Part shown: one piece after another, positions 39,029-46,829 of the stretch
Layout: the number at the start of each line of letters is the position of its first letter
How positions within the stretch are numbered: position 1 is the stretch's first letter
From: Paracoccus sp. MBLB3053
GTDB taxonomy: Bacteria > Pseudomonadota > Alphaproteobacteria > Rhodobacterales > Rhodobacteraceae
NCBI RefSeq assembly: GCF_031822435.1
Contig: NZ_JAVQLW010000001.1
Span: 2,551,501-2,615,500, forward strand
Length of the DNA stretch: 64,000 nucleotides
Direction of reading: 5' to 3'
The notes under the pieces: model-generated
Seen by the model: the letters and a program-made list of their open reading frames with translations, nothing else
Told to the model about the DNA's origin: nothing
The model's database searches: none
Program-made: the position numbers and the translations under genes

Positions 39029-39766
39029 TCACAGCATCGCCATCCCGCCATTCACATGCAAAGTGGCGCCTGTGACATATCCCGCCTCGGCGCTGCTCAG
39101 ATAGAGCACCGCTGCGGCGATTTCCTGAGCATTCCCCATCCGCCCTGCAGGGATCTGCGTCAGGATGCGGGATTTCTGGTCGTCGTTCAACTTGTCGGTC
39201 ATCGCGGTTTCGATGAAACCGGGGGCGACGCAGTTGACGGTGATGCCACGGGACGCGACCTCATAGGCCAGGCTTTTCGACATGCCGACGAGGCCCGCCT
39301 TGGCGGCGGCATAGTTGCCCTGCCCCGGATTTCCGGTCGCACCCACCACCGAGGTAATGTTGACGATGCGGCCCCAGCGGGCCTTCATCATGCCGCGCAG
39401 GACGCCCCGGCACAGCCGGAAGCTGGAGGTCAGATTGACGTCGAGCACCTGCTGCCATTCCTCGTCCGACATGCGCATGAACAGATTGTCACGCGTGATC
39501 CCGGCATTGTTCACCAGGATGTCGATGCTGCCCATCGCCTCGGCCGCTGCCTTCGGCAGGGCTTCGACCGCCGTGGCGTCGCCCAGGTTGGCGGTCACGA
39601 CATGCGCCCGCTCGCCCAACTTCTCGGCGAGTTCCCTCAGCGGCGCTTCGCGGGTCCCATGCAGCGCGACGGTCGCGCCCGCCTGATGCAGCGCCTCGGC
39701 CACCGCGCCCCCGATCCCACCGGAGGCGCCGGTTACCAGCGCATTCTTGCCCGTCAGATCAAACAT
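39029..39766 (-). CDS. fabG: 3-oxoacyl-[acyl-carrier-protein] reductase
   Basis: A 245-residue short-chain dehydrogenase that reduces beta-ketoacyl-ACP with NADPH. TGASGGIGGAVAEAL is the cofactor glycine loop, NNAGI follows, and the catalytic Ser-Tyr-Lys lie in ITSVVGATGNPGQGNYAAAKAGL. PGFIETAMTDKLNDDQK and the ending GATLHVNGGMAML are FabG signatures. It is 66 bp downstream of fabD. Confidence 0.97.
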   Translation of the reverse strand: MFDLTGKNALVTGASGGIGGAVAEALHQAGATVALHGTREAPLRELAEKLGERAHVVTANLGDATAVEALPKAAAEAMGSIDILVNNAGITRDNLFMRMSDEEWQQVLDVNLTSSFRLCRGVLRGMMKARWGRIVNITSVVGATGNPGQGNYAAAKAGLVGMSKSLAYEVASRGITVNCVAPGFIETAMTDKLNDDQKSRILTQIPAGRMGNAQEIAAAVLYLSSAEAGYVTGATLHVNGGMAML

Positions 39767-39832
39767 CCCAGCCTCGTTTCCTTGATATCCAAATCCATTC
39801 GGAAGCGCCGGAGCATGGCCCCGACCCTGCCA

Positions 39833-40759
39833 TCAGCCCTTCAGCGCCGCGATGTCGGCAGGCGTGCCGATGGCACGTGTAACCGCCTCTTTCGAGATGC
39901 GCTTGATCATGCCCGACAGCGCCTTGCCAGCTCCGACTTCCCAGAATTCGGTGACGCCCGCGGCGGCCAGAAACTCGACCGACTCGCGCCAGCGGACCGA
40001 GCCCGTCACCTGCTCGACGAGAAGCTGGCGGATCATGTCAGGGTCGGCGACAGCCTCAGCGCGCACATTGGCCACAAGCGGCACGGCAGGCGCGGCAATC
40101 TCGATGCTGGCCAGGGCCTCGGCCATGACCGTGGCTGCAGGCTCCATCAGGGCCGAGTGAAAGGGGGCCGAAACCGGCAGCATCAGTGCGCGCTTCGCGC
40201 CACGCTCCTTCGCCATCGAGGCGGCGCGTTCGACCGCCGCCTTGTTCCCCGAGATCACGACCTGAGCCGGATCGTTGTCATTGGCAGCCTGGCAGACTTC
40301 GCCCTGGGCGGCGTCGCGGGCCAGCTCGGCGACCGCCGCGAAGTCCAGTCCGAGAACGGCCGCCATCGCGCCTTGCCCGACCGGCACGGCATCCTGCATG
40401 GCCTTTCCCCGCAGACGAAGCAGGCGGGCCGTATCGGCAAGGCTGAGTGCGCCCGCCGCGCAAAGTGCCGAATATTCGCCCAGCGAATGCCCCGCGACGA
40501 AGGCCGCGTCCTTGATGCCGAAGCCTTCCGCTTCAAGCGCACGGAATGCCGCGATCGAGGTTGCCATCAGCGCGGGCTGCGCGTTCTGCGTCAGCGTCAG
40601 CGTCTCGATATCGCCTTCCCAGATCAGGTCAGACAGTTTCTCGCCCAGAGCCTCATCGACCTCGGCGAAGACCTCGCGCGCGGCTGGATAGGCCTCGGCC
40701 AGCTCGCGCCCCATGCCCACCACCTGGGCGCCCTGGCCGGGAAATACGAATGCCCGCAT
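39833..40759 (-). CDS. fabD: Malonyl-CoA:ACP transacylase
   Basis: A 308-residue enzyme loading malonate on ACP. I start at ATG 40759 (MRAFVFPGQGAQVVGMG), the canonical N-terminus; the open frame extends 61 codons upstream into the histidine kinase region but encodes nothing like FabD. The nucleophile motif is FVAGHSLGEYSAL; the QNAQPALMATSIA and PVSAPFHSALM (catalytic His) stretches are also present. It starts the fabD-fabG-acpP row. Confidence 0.97.
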   Translation of the reverse strand: MRAFVFPGQGAQVVGMGRELAEAYPAAREVFAEVDEALGEKLSDLIWEGDIETLTLTQNAQPALMATSIAAFRALEAEGFGIKDAAFVAGHSLGEYSALCAAGALSLADTARLLRLRGKAMQDAVPVGQGAMAAVLGLDFAAVAELARDAAQGEVCQAANDNDPAQVVISGNKAAVERAASMAKERGAKRALMLPVSAPFHSALMEPAATVMAEALASIEIAAPAVPLVANVRAEAVADPDMIRQLLVEQVTGSVRWRESVEFLAAAGVTEFWEVGAGKALSGMIKRISKEAVTRAIGTPADIAALKG

Positions 40760-40832
40760 CCTGCAGTCCTTCTGCTTATTTCGTTGCCACAGCCTTATCC
40801 CTTGACGGGCTCGGCGGCAACTCCACGGGAAT

Positions 40833-42173
40833 TCAGCGGGGAATGACGATTTCGGCGCGCAGTCCCCCCAACCTCTCGCCGTCGACCAGCCGCAATTGTC
40901 CGCCATGAGCCCGTGCGATATCGGCTGCGATCGACAGGCCAAGCCCGACCCCCTGTCCCTTGTTCTGGTTGCGGGCAGGGTCCAGCCGGGTAAAGGGCTT
41001 CAGCGCCTCATCGCGACGGTCGGGCGAGATGCCGGGGCCGTCATCCTCGACCGAGATACGGAACCAGCCCGGCCCCAGCGCTGCGTCGACCTCGGCATGT
41101 TCGCCATAGCGCACCGCGTTGCCGATCAGGTTCTCGACGGCGCGGCGCAGGCTGTCGCGCCGGAAAGTCGCGACCCCTTCGTCGTCGCCCTGCAAAGGCC
41201 CCAGCTTGACGGCCTGCCCGCCCCGACGCGCGTCGGCGACGATCCCCCTGACGAAATCCAGCGCCGGGATCCTGGCAGGCGGAGCGTCCTGGGCTGAATC
41301 CCGTGCATGTTCCAGAAACGCATCCGCCATGATGCTCAGCGCGGTCACGTCGCTTTCCAGCGCGGCGATCTCTTCAGGCTCGGGCGGCAGGTCCTGGGAC
41401 AGCATCGACAATCCCAGCTTCAACCGGGTAAGCGGCGTCCGCAGATCGTGGCTCACGCCCGAAAGCATCAGCTTGCGTTGTTCGTTCTGGCGTTCGATCC
41501 GGCTTCGCATCTCAAGAAAGGCGGTGCCTGCGCTGCGGATTTCGCTCGCGCCGCCAGGACGATAGGGGATGATGCGGCCCTTGCCATATTCCTCGGCCGC
41601 CCGGGCCAGCCGCTTGATCGGCCGAAGCTGGTTACGCAGGAAGACGGTCGCAATCGCCGTCATCAGAAGCGACGTGCCGATCATCAGGACAAGCAATTGG
41701 TGAGGATTTGACGCACTGACCCGGATTCGTGCGAAAACAAGTTGGTATGGCCCGAACTTACCGTCAAGAGTAACACGGACTTCGCGCCGCTGGCTTAGAT
41801 CGACCGCGCTCACCTGGTCCACTCGTTCGTGCAGTTCCTCGATCACCACGCGACCGGACAGGTCGAAGAAATCGTGATAGTCCCTGCCCGAATCCGGTGC
41901 CGGCAGGATGAGTTGCAATTCCAGCGGTGCCGCGACAAGCTCGGCATCCACCCGGGCCGTTTCGATATCAGGGGCAGCGTCGATGCGCATCGCGACAAGC
42001 GCGATCTCGCGCGTCATGCCCGAGGTCATCTGCCGCGTCACGTCTTCGAAATGGCGCTGAAGGAACATGATGGTCACGACGATGGTCACCACGACGACGG
42101 GCAGGAACAGGATCAGCGCCGCCCTTCCGTAAAGCCCGCGTGGCATCAACCGTTTCAGCCATTCGAAATTCAT
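40833..42173 (-). CDS. EnvZ-like sensor histidine kinase, without adjacent response regulator
   Basis: A 446-residue membrane kinase. TM1 is at ~18-38 and TM2 at ~160-178, with a ~120-residue periplasmic sensor between; HAMP follows (LRPIKRLARAAEEYGKG). The H-box LSGVSHDLRTPLTRLKL places the phospho-His at H242. N-box ENLIGNAVRYG, G1 VEDDGPGI and G2 GVGLGLSIAADIARAHGG complete the ATPase. The layout is that of EnvZ-type osmosensor kinases. No response regulator is next to it: fabD is 73 bp downstream and the gene upstream is divergent. Confidence 0.92.
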   Translation of the reverse strand: MNFEWLKRLMPRGLYGRAALILFLPVVVVTIVVTIMFLQRHFEDVTRQMTSGMTREIALVAMRIDAAPDIETARVDAELVAAPLELQLILPAPDSGRDYHDFFDLSGRVVIEELHERVDQVSAVDLSQRREVRVTLDGKFGPYQLVFARIRVSASNPHQLLVLMIGTSLLMTAIATVFLRNQLRPIKRLARAAEEYGKGRIIPYRPGGASEIRSAGTAFLEMRSRIERQNEQRKLMLSGVSHDLRTPLTRLKLGLSMLSQDLPPEPEEIAALESDVTALSIMADAFLEHARDSAQDAPPARIPALDFVRGIVADARRGGQAVKLGPLQGDDEGVATFRRDSLRRAVENLIGNAVRYGEHAEVDAALGPGWFRISVEDDGPGISPDRRDEALKPFTRLDPARNQNKGQGVGLGLSIAADIARAHGGQLRLVDGERLGGLRAEIVIPR

Positions 42174-42230
42174 TCTGCCGCCTCATATGCGGGCCTTCCC
42201 GGACGCCCGACTGCAAGCTAGGCTAGCGCC

Positions 42231-43097
42231 ATGTTGCACATGCCGGAAGCCCTGCGGGTCATAACCGCACCAAACCCTTCGCCCCTGACCGGGCCCGGAA
42301 CGAACAGCTTTCTGCTTGGCCGGGACGGCATTGCCGTCATCGATCCCGGCCCCGACCTGCCAGAGCATCGCGCGGCGTTGGTCGCGGCTGCGGGCAGCGG
42401 CAGGATCACGCATATTTTCGTGACACACGCCCACCTTGACCATTCGGGCGGCGCCAGGGCGCTGGCGCAGGAAACCGGCGCGCCGGTCTATGGCTTCGGG
42501 CCCGCAACGGCGGGGCGGTCAGATCTGATGCAGCGCCTTTCTCGCGAGGGAGATCTTTCGGGCGGCGAAGGGCTCGACCGCGACTTTGTGCCGGATCATG
42601 CGCTGCGCGACGGGGAACTGGTCGAAACTGACGAATGGTCGCTCAGGGCGATCCACACACCGGGTCATTTCGCGGGTCACCTGAGTTTCCAGTCCGGTGA
42701 GCAGATCTTTTGCGGCGATGTCGTCATGGGCTGGTCTTCGACGCTGATCTCGCCCCCGGATGGAGATCTGGCGGACTATTTCCGCACGCTGGCGCGGCTT
42801 GGGGCGCTTGCCCCCCGCCGCCTGCTGCCCGCCCATGGCGAGGCCATCGAAGATCCGGCCGCGCGGATCGCAGATCTGGCAACGCATCGCCGCAGCCGGA
42901 CCGCGCAGATCCTCGCGGCGTTGCGCGCGGAACCGGGAAGCGCTGCGGAAATCGCCGCCCGGATCTACGACGTGCCAGCGCATCTTCTGCCTGCCGCGAC
43001 GCGCAATGTGCTTGCCCATCTGATCGCACTTGCCGAAATCGGTGCGGTGTCGACGGGCGAACCACTTGAATCCCGGGCGAAATTTCGCCTCGCCTGA
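42231..43097 (+). CDS. MBL-fold metallo-hydrolase, LACTB2-like
   Basis: A 288-residue hydrolase. FVTHAHLDHSGG is the HxHxDH zinc motif, GHFAGHLSFQSGEQIFCGDVVMGWSS supplies further His and Asp ligands, and LLPAHGEAIEDP the last His. The C-terminal ~70 residues (HRRSRTAQILAALRAEPGSAAEIAARIYDVPAHLLPAATRNVLAHLIAL) form the winged-helix-like domain found in LACTB2/beta-lactamase-like 2 proteins. Human LACTB2 is an endoribonuclease; for the bacterial form the substrate is not shown. Confidence 0.9.
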   Translation: MLHMPEALRVITAPNPSPLTGPGTNSFLLGRDGIAVIDPGPDLPEHRAALVAAAGSGRITHIFVTHAHLDHSGGARALAQETGAPVYGFGPATAGRSDLMQRLSREGDLSGGEGLDRDFVPDHALRDGELVETDEWSLRAIHTPGHFAGHLSFQSGEQIFCGDVVMGWSSTLISPPDGDLADYFRTLARLGALAPRRLLPAHGEAIEDPAARIADLATHRRSRTAQILAALRAEPGSAAEIAARIYDVPAHLLPAATRNVLAHLIALAEIGAVSTGEPLESRAKFRLA

Positions 43098-43156
43098 ACG
43101 ATTTATCGTTTCATTTCATAAAATTGCAAAGTTTTTGAAAAAAGTCGCGGGACCCT

Positions 43157-43186
43157 CTGGACGCCCCCGAACCGCATCGCTATACA
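43157..43186 (+). promoter_or_regulatory. Probable promoter of the tRNA-Asn pair
   Basis: CTGGAC at 43157-43162 and TATACA at 43181-43186, 18 bp apart, lie 11 bp before the first tRNA. The -10 is good, the -35 weak. Confidence 0.4.
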
Positions 43187-43197
43187 CCGCCTCGTGT

Positions 43198-43272
43198 TCC
43201 GGCGTAGCTCAGCGGTAGAGCAGTTGACTGTTAATCAATTGGTCGTAGGTTCGATCCCTACCGCCGGAGCCA
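43198..43272 (+). tRNA. tRNA-Asn (GTT), copy 1
   Basis: A 75-base cloverleaf with encoded CCA. The acceptor stem TCCGGCG pairs with CGCCGGA, the T-arm has GGTTCGATCCC, and the anticodon loop CTGTTAA gives GTT for asparagine. Confidence 0.97.
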
Positions 43273-43303
43273 ACCAGACCGCAGCCATCTTGATGGCACC
43301 CGT

Positions 43304-43378
43304 TCCGGCGTAGCTCAGCGGTAGAGCAGTTGACTGTTAATCAATTGGTCGTAGGTTCGATCCCTACCGCCGGAGCCA
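43304..43378 (+). tRNA. tRNA-Asn (GTT), copy 2
   Basis: Identical in all 75 bases to the copy that starts 106 bp earlier, including CCA and the preceding bases GT. The 31-bp spacer is unrelated, so the two were probably duplicated and share one promoter. Confidence 0.97.
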
Positions 43379-43915
43379 AAATCTCATAACAATCTGGCTA
43401 CATTGCGATAAATTTCGCAATTCAGGGCTGTGGCAAGAGTTTTGCCCGAGGCTTCGCACAAAGCCTCGCCGATGTGTCGGCCACATGCCGGGCTCAGCTC
43501 AGGACAGGTTGCCCGCGTCGTTGCGAATCCCTCCGCAAGCGCGGGGCAAATCGAGCGTCCAGAGCGAAAGTCCTGACCGTCCGCACGCCGGTCCGCTCCT
43601 GTTTCAAGCGTGCTGGACCGCGTATCCGGGGCGGGCATTTGTGGCGAGGGATGCGTTTGGGCTGCCACCGGCCGAATGCGTCCGAAGCAAACGCGCGGCC
43701 ATTCAAGGGCAAACGGTCATGCGGCGATGCAGAAGCGGCGTCATGCACCAGGATTGAAACCGGACCACCTTGTTGAGGCAAAGCACCCTGCCGCGCGTGC
43801 GGTAAGGCTTGCTCCGCAAATAAGGTAGAGAGATAGCCGATTTTCGCCCAGACGAAACTGACCAACAGCCTCGGGAATTACCCCCTACCTTCAAGGTCAT
43901 TATCCTTGCTTCATG
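43379..43915. other. 537-bp stretch after the tRNA pair without a recognisable gene
   Basis: Several open frames cross this stretch on both strands (for example 43384-43668 leftwards, 94 codons) but none has a ribosome binding site or a sequence that I recognise, and they overlap one another. Base composition is uneven, with A+T-rich ends. It separates core genes from the accessory transport cluster and could be the scar of an insertion next to the tRNA. Confidence 0.5.
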
Positions 43916-44332
43916 TCAGGGTTTCACCAACAAGCGTCCCAACATTGCCTGCAGCTTGGCTATGTCGTCCGGTTGGAACTCCGAGCTAAGGCGTTCTTCA
44001 TACTTGCCCATCCGGCCATCGGCCTCATCGCGCAAGGCCTTGCCCTTGTCCGAGGCGAGGATCACGACATTGCGTCGATCACTCGGATTTGGAACACGAT
44101 AGACCAGCGCCTCATTCACCATCCGGTCGATGAGCTTTGTCATGCTGGGCGCGGCGATCGACAGTCCCTCGCCAAGAGCCCTCATGGTCATTCCGTCCGG
44201 ATTCGCGTGCAGAAGCGAAAGAACCCGCCATTGCTCGACGGGAAGCCCGTCACCCGACAACTGCCTAACTAATTGGCGGTTGAGCTCCATGAGCACGTGG
44301 ACCAGGCTGTCATCCCGAGCTTGCGTAGACAT
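43916..44332 (-). CDS. MarR family transcriptional regulator
   Basis: A 138-residue winged-helix regulator. The DNA-binding core is LPVEQWRVLSLLHANPDGMTMRALGEGLSIAAPSMTKLIDRMVNEALVYRVPNPSDRRNVVILASDKG, with the conserved D-R-R of the wing. MarR proteins are usually repressors released by a small ligand. It is divergent from the AmiC-like sensor with 89 bp between the starts and probably controls the catabolic cluster that follows. A short inverted pair ATTATT/AATAAT lies in the shared region. Confidence 0.92.
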   Translation of the reverse strand: MSTQARDDSLVHVLMELNRQLVRQLSGDGLPVEQWRVLSLLHANPDGMTMRALGEGLSIAAPSMTKLIDRMVNEALVYRVPNPSDRRNVVILASDKGKALRDEADGRMGKYEERLSSEFQPDDIAKLQAMLGRLLVKP

Positions 44333-44421
44333 TTCTCACGTCGAATTATTGCGGATGGAAACATAATAATGGCATTCTCGCAGGTATCAAATCGAAACTG
44401 CCGAGAGCGGGGAGGGCCGGC

Positions 44422-45600
44422 GTGTTTTCATATGGTGCCATGTTGGAAAGCCCACAGCTCAGCCTGTTCCAGGCTGGCGGCAACTTCATCTCGCGCGTTG
44501 CGACACGAAAGCCGAGCGTACTCGAAGGTGAGGATCGGGCTTCTCGGAGGCCGATAAGGATCGGACTTCTCGTTCCATTTCGGGGAGCGGATGCGATCTG
44601 GGGACCGTCCTGCCAATATAGCGGTGTCCTTGCAGCGGCAGAACTTAACCAGAAGGGCGGCATCCTTGGACGGCCGGTGCAGCTTTCGGCAGCCGATGCC
44701 GGTGGCGATCCAGAACTGGTCGAAGACAGGGTCAGGAAGCTTTTGGCGACAGATGGCGCGGATGTCTTGATCGGGGTTCATCTGTCATCCGTGCGCGAAC
44801 GTCTTTCTCGCGCGTTCGGCAATCTTATTCCCTATATCTTTACTCCGCTCTACGAGGGCGGCGCGACTGAGGACGGTACTTTCGCGATCGGAGAAACACC
44901 CGCAAACCAGCTCGCGGGCGCGGTCGATCATTTCACTTCCGACCTGGGCGCAAGGAGTTGGTTCCTTATGGGCCATGACTATGTCTGGCCGCGCAAGACA
45001 CATGATTGGTTGTCGCGCCACCTGCGCGCCTCGGGCTGCGAGGTCAGCGGCGAGGAATACCATGACCTGAACGAGGACAATTTCGAGGCCGCGCTCGACC
45101 GGATCGAAAGGGCTCGCCCCTCCGTGGTCATGCAGTCACTGGTCGGGTCGGCATGTCTGGAATTCAACCGGGCCTTTGCGCGGCGCGGCCTTGATCGCCA
45201 TGTCCTGCGCCTGAGTGGCGCGCTCGAGGAAAATACGCTCATGGCGCTGGAACCGGAAGCGCGGCGCAATCTCTATTGCGTCTCCAGCTATTTCGCGTCG
45301 CTCGATTGTCGCAGCAATCGCGACTTCCTCGAAAGATATTATGCCGTCTTCGGCAAGACCGCACCGGTGCAAAGTGCTCTCAGCATCTCTTGCTACGACG
45401 GGATGAATTTCTTTGCCGCATTGGCCGAGGGGGCAGGCAGCATCTCGCTGTCGCGCCTTGGAGAAGCTTTCCACCGCGGTCTCGTATTCGAGGCCGCCAA
45501 AGGTGCCGTCCATTTGGTGAACGGCACCTCCGTCTCGCCGACCTATCTTGCCAAGGCAGGCGAGGCAGGATTCGACATTGTCAAGCGTTTCGCCCCCTGA
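44422..45600 (+). CDS. Cytoplasmic periplasmic-binding-protein-like sensor, AmiC/FmdD type
   Basis: A 392-residue protein of the type I binding-protein fold (RIGLLVPFRGADAIWGPSCQYSGVLAAAELNQKGGILGRPVQLSAADAGGDP). It belongs to the group that includes the amide sensor AmiC and urea/amide binding proteins (UrtA, FmdD). The N-terminus (MFSYGAMLESPQLSLFQAGG) is not a signal peptide, so it should stay in the cytoplasm, like AmiC. The GTG start at 44422 follows GGGGAGGG. An AmiR partner is not present. It is related in fold to the exported binding protein at 52085 of the same cluster. Its last 58 bases overlap the opposing hydrolase gene. Confidence 0.8.
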   Translation: MFSYGAMLESPQLSLFQAGGNFISRVATRKPSVLEGEDRASRRPIRIGLLVPFRGADAIWGPSCQYSGVLAAAELNQKGGILGRPVQLSAADAGGDPELVEDRVRKLLATDGADVLIGVHLSSVRERLSRAFGNLIPYIFTPLYEGGATEDGTFAIGETPANQLAGAVDHFTSDLGARSWFLMGHDYVWPRKTHDWLSRHLRASGCEVSGEEYHDLNEDNFEAALDRIERARPSVVMQSLVGSACLEFNRAFARRGLDRHVLRLSGALEENTLMALEPEARRNLYCVSSYFASLDCRSNRDFLERYYAVFGKTAPVQSALSISCYDGMNFFAALAEGAGSISLSRLGEAFHRGLVFEAAKGAVHLVNGTSVSPTYLAKAGEAGFDIVKRFAP

Positions 45601-46829
45601 GGCAGCGCTCCGCCACGATCGAGTCGCAACACCGCGTTCAGAAGAAGCTGTGCCCCCAGCACGCAATCTTCGTCCGCGGTAAATTCCGCCGGATTGTGGC
45701 TGAGCCCACCCCGTGAGGGTACGAAGATCATCGCCGTCGGCGTGATCGTGGCAAGATTGACCGCGTCGTGCCCGGCCCCTGAAACCATGGAGAAAGCCGG
45801 CAGACCCTCATCTGACATCGCGCCTTCGACCGCAGCGATGACCTCAGGCGCGAATTTGGTCGGTCTGTTTCCGAAGACCGGTGTCAGCCGCGCCTTGATC
45901 CCAGGTCGAACCGCGTCAACAAGATCGCGCAGCCGTGCCTCCATTTGGTCCAACCCTGCCGTCTCGACATGACGTAGATCGATGCTCAACGCCACTCGTC
46001 CCGGGACGACATTCCGCGAGGCATTGGGAATGGCGATTTCGCCAAATGTGGCCAGCCCACCTTCCTCGGCGGCGATCTTATCGACGGCCAAGGCCAGCCG
46101 CGCGGCTTCGAGGAAGGCGTCGCGCCGGTCTTCACGCGGCGTGGTGCCAGCATGGGCCGAGCAACCTGACAGGGTCAGCTCATACCAGCGCAGCCCTTGC
46201 ACGCCGGTGACTGCGGCGGCCCGCCGCCCCGTGCGTTCAAGAACTGGCCCCTGTTCGATATGCAACTCGAGCCATGCCGCCAGCACAGTCTCCCCCGGTT
46301 CGGTTGCGCCGGCCAGTTGCAAGGCGTCGAGCGCATCTCCCAAGAAAGTCCCTGACCGGTCCGTCGCCGCGCGCATATCCTCAAGTGCGTAAGTGCCGGA
46401 ATGCACGCCCGAACCCAACATGGTCGGGGCGAAGCGGGCTCCTTCCTCGTTTGTCCAGTTCACGAGGCAAAGCGGATGCCGCGTCGAACGGCCAGCAGCC
46501 TGCAGCGCACGAACGGCGGCAAGACCGGCCAGCACGCCGAGAATTCCGTCATAGCGCCCGCCGGTCGGCTGAGTGTCCAGATGCGATCCGAACCCCAGCG
46601 GCGCAAGGTCGACATCGGTGCCGGGAAAATGCGCAAACATGTTGCCGATGCGATCCAGATGCAGGTCGCCTCCCAGGTCCTTGACCTGACGGGCAAGCCA
46701 GGCCCGGACCTCGGCGTCCTCGGGGCTCAGCGTCAGGCGGCAGATGCCGCCTTCTGCCGTCGCTCCGATCTGCGCCGTCCTATGCAGATCGGCGAGCAAT
46801 GCCGCGCCGTCGATCCTTGGCGTGATCAA
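45543..46829 (-). CDS. M20-type Zn hydrolase, hydantoinase/carbamoylase family
   Basis: A 428-residue enzyme of the N-carbamoyl-amino-acid hydrolase, beta-ureidopropionase and allantoate amidohydrolase group. Motifs: GFGSHLDTQPTGGRYDGILGVLAGL (metal His and Asp), NWTNEEGARFAPTMLGSG (catalytic Glu), LELHIEQGPVLE (His), LTLSGCSAHAGTTP (dimer domain), SGAGHDAVNLA (His). Start is TTG 46829, overlapping the ALDH stop (TTGA). The last ~25 residues (GALPQGAKRLTMSNPASPALAR) go beyond the usual end and read the complement of the sensor gene. It would hydrolyse an N-carbamoyl or ureido compound releasing CO2 and ammonia. Confidence 0.88.
   Translation of the reverse strand: MITPRIDGAALLADLHRTAQIGATAEGGICRLTLSPEDAEVRAWLARQVKDLGGDLHLDRIGNMFAHFPGTDVDLAPLGFGSHLDTQPTGGRYDGILGVLAGLAAVRALQAAGRSTRHPLCLVNWTNEEGARFAPTMLGSGVHSGTYALEDMRAATDRSGTFLGDALDALQLAGATEPGETVLAAWLELHIEQGPVLERTGRRAAAVTGVQGLRWYELTLSGCSAHAGTTPREDRRDAFLEAARLALAVDKIAAEEGGLATFGEIAIPNASRNVVPGRVALSIDLRHVETAGLDQMEARLRDLVDAVRPGIKARLTPVFGNRPTKFAPEVIAAVEGAMSDEGLPAFSMVSGAGHDAVNLATITPTAMIFVPSRGGLSHNPAEFTADEDCVLGAQLLLNAVLRLDRGGALPQGAKRLTMSNPASPALAR

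Noticed and set aside
43379..43915. Transposase remnant
   Set aside because: The overlapping frames do not show a DDE or other transposase motif and no terminal inverted repeats are visible.
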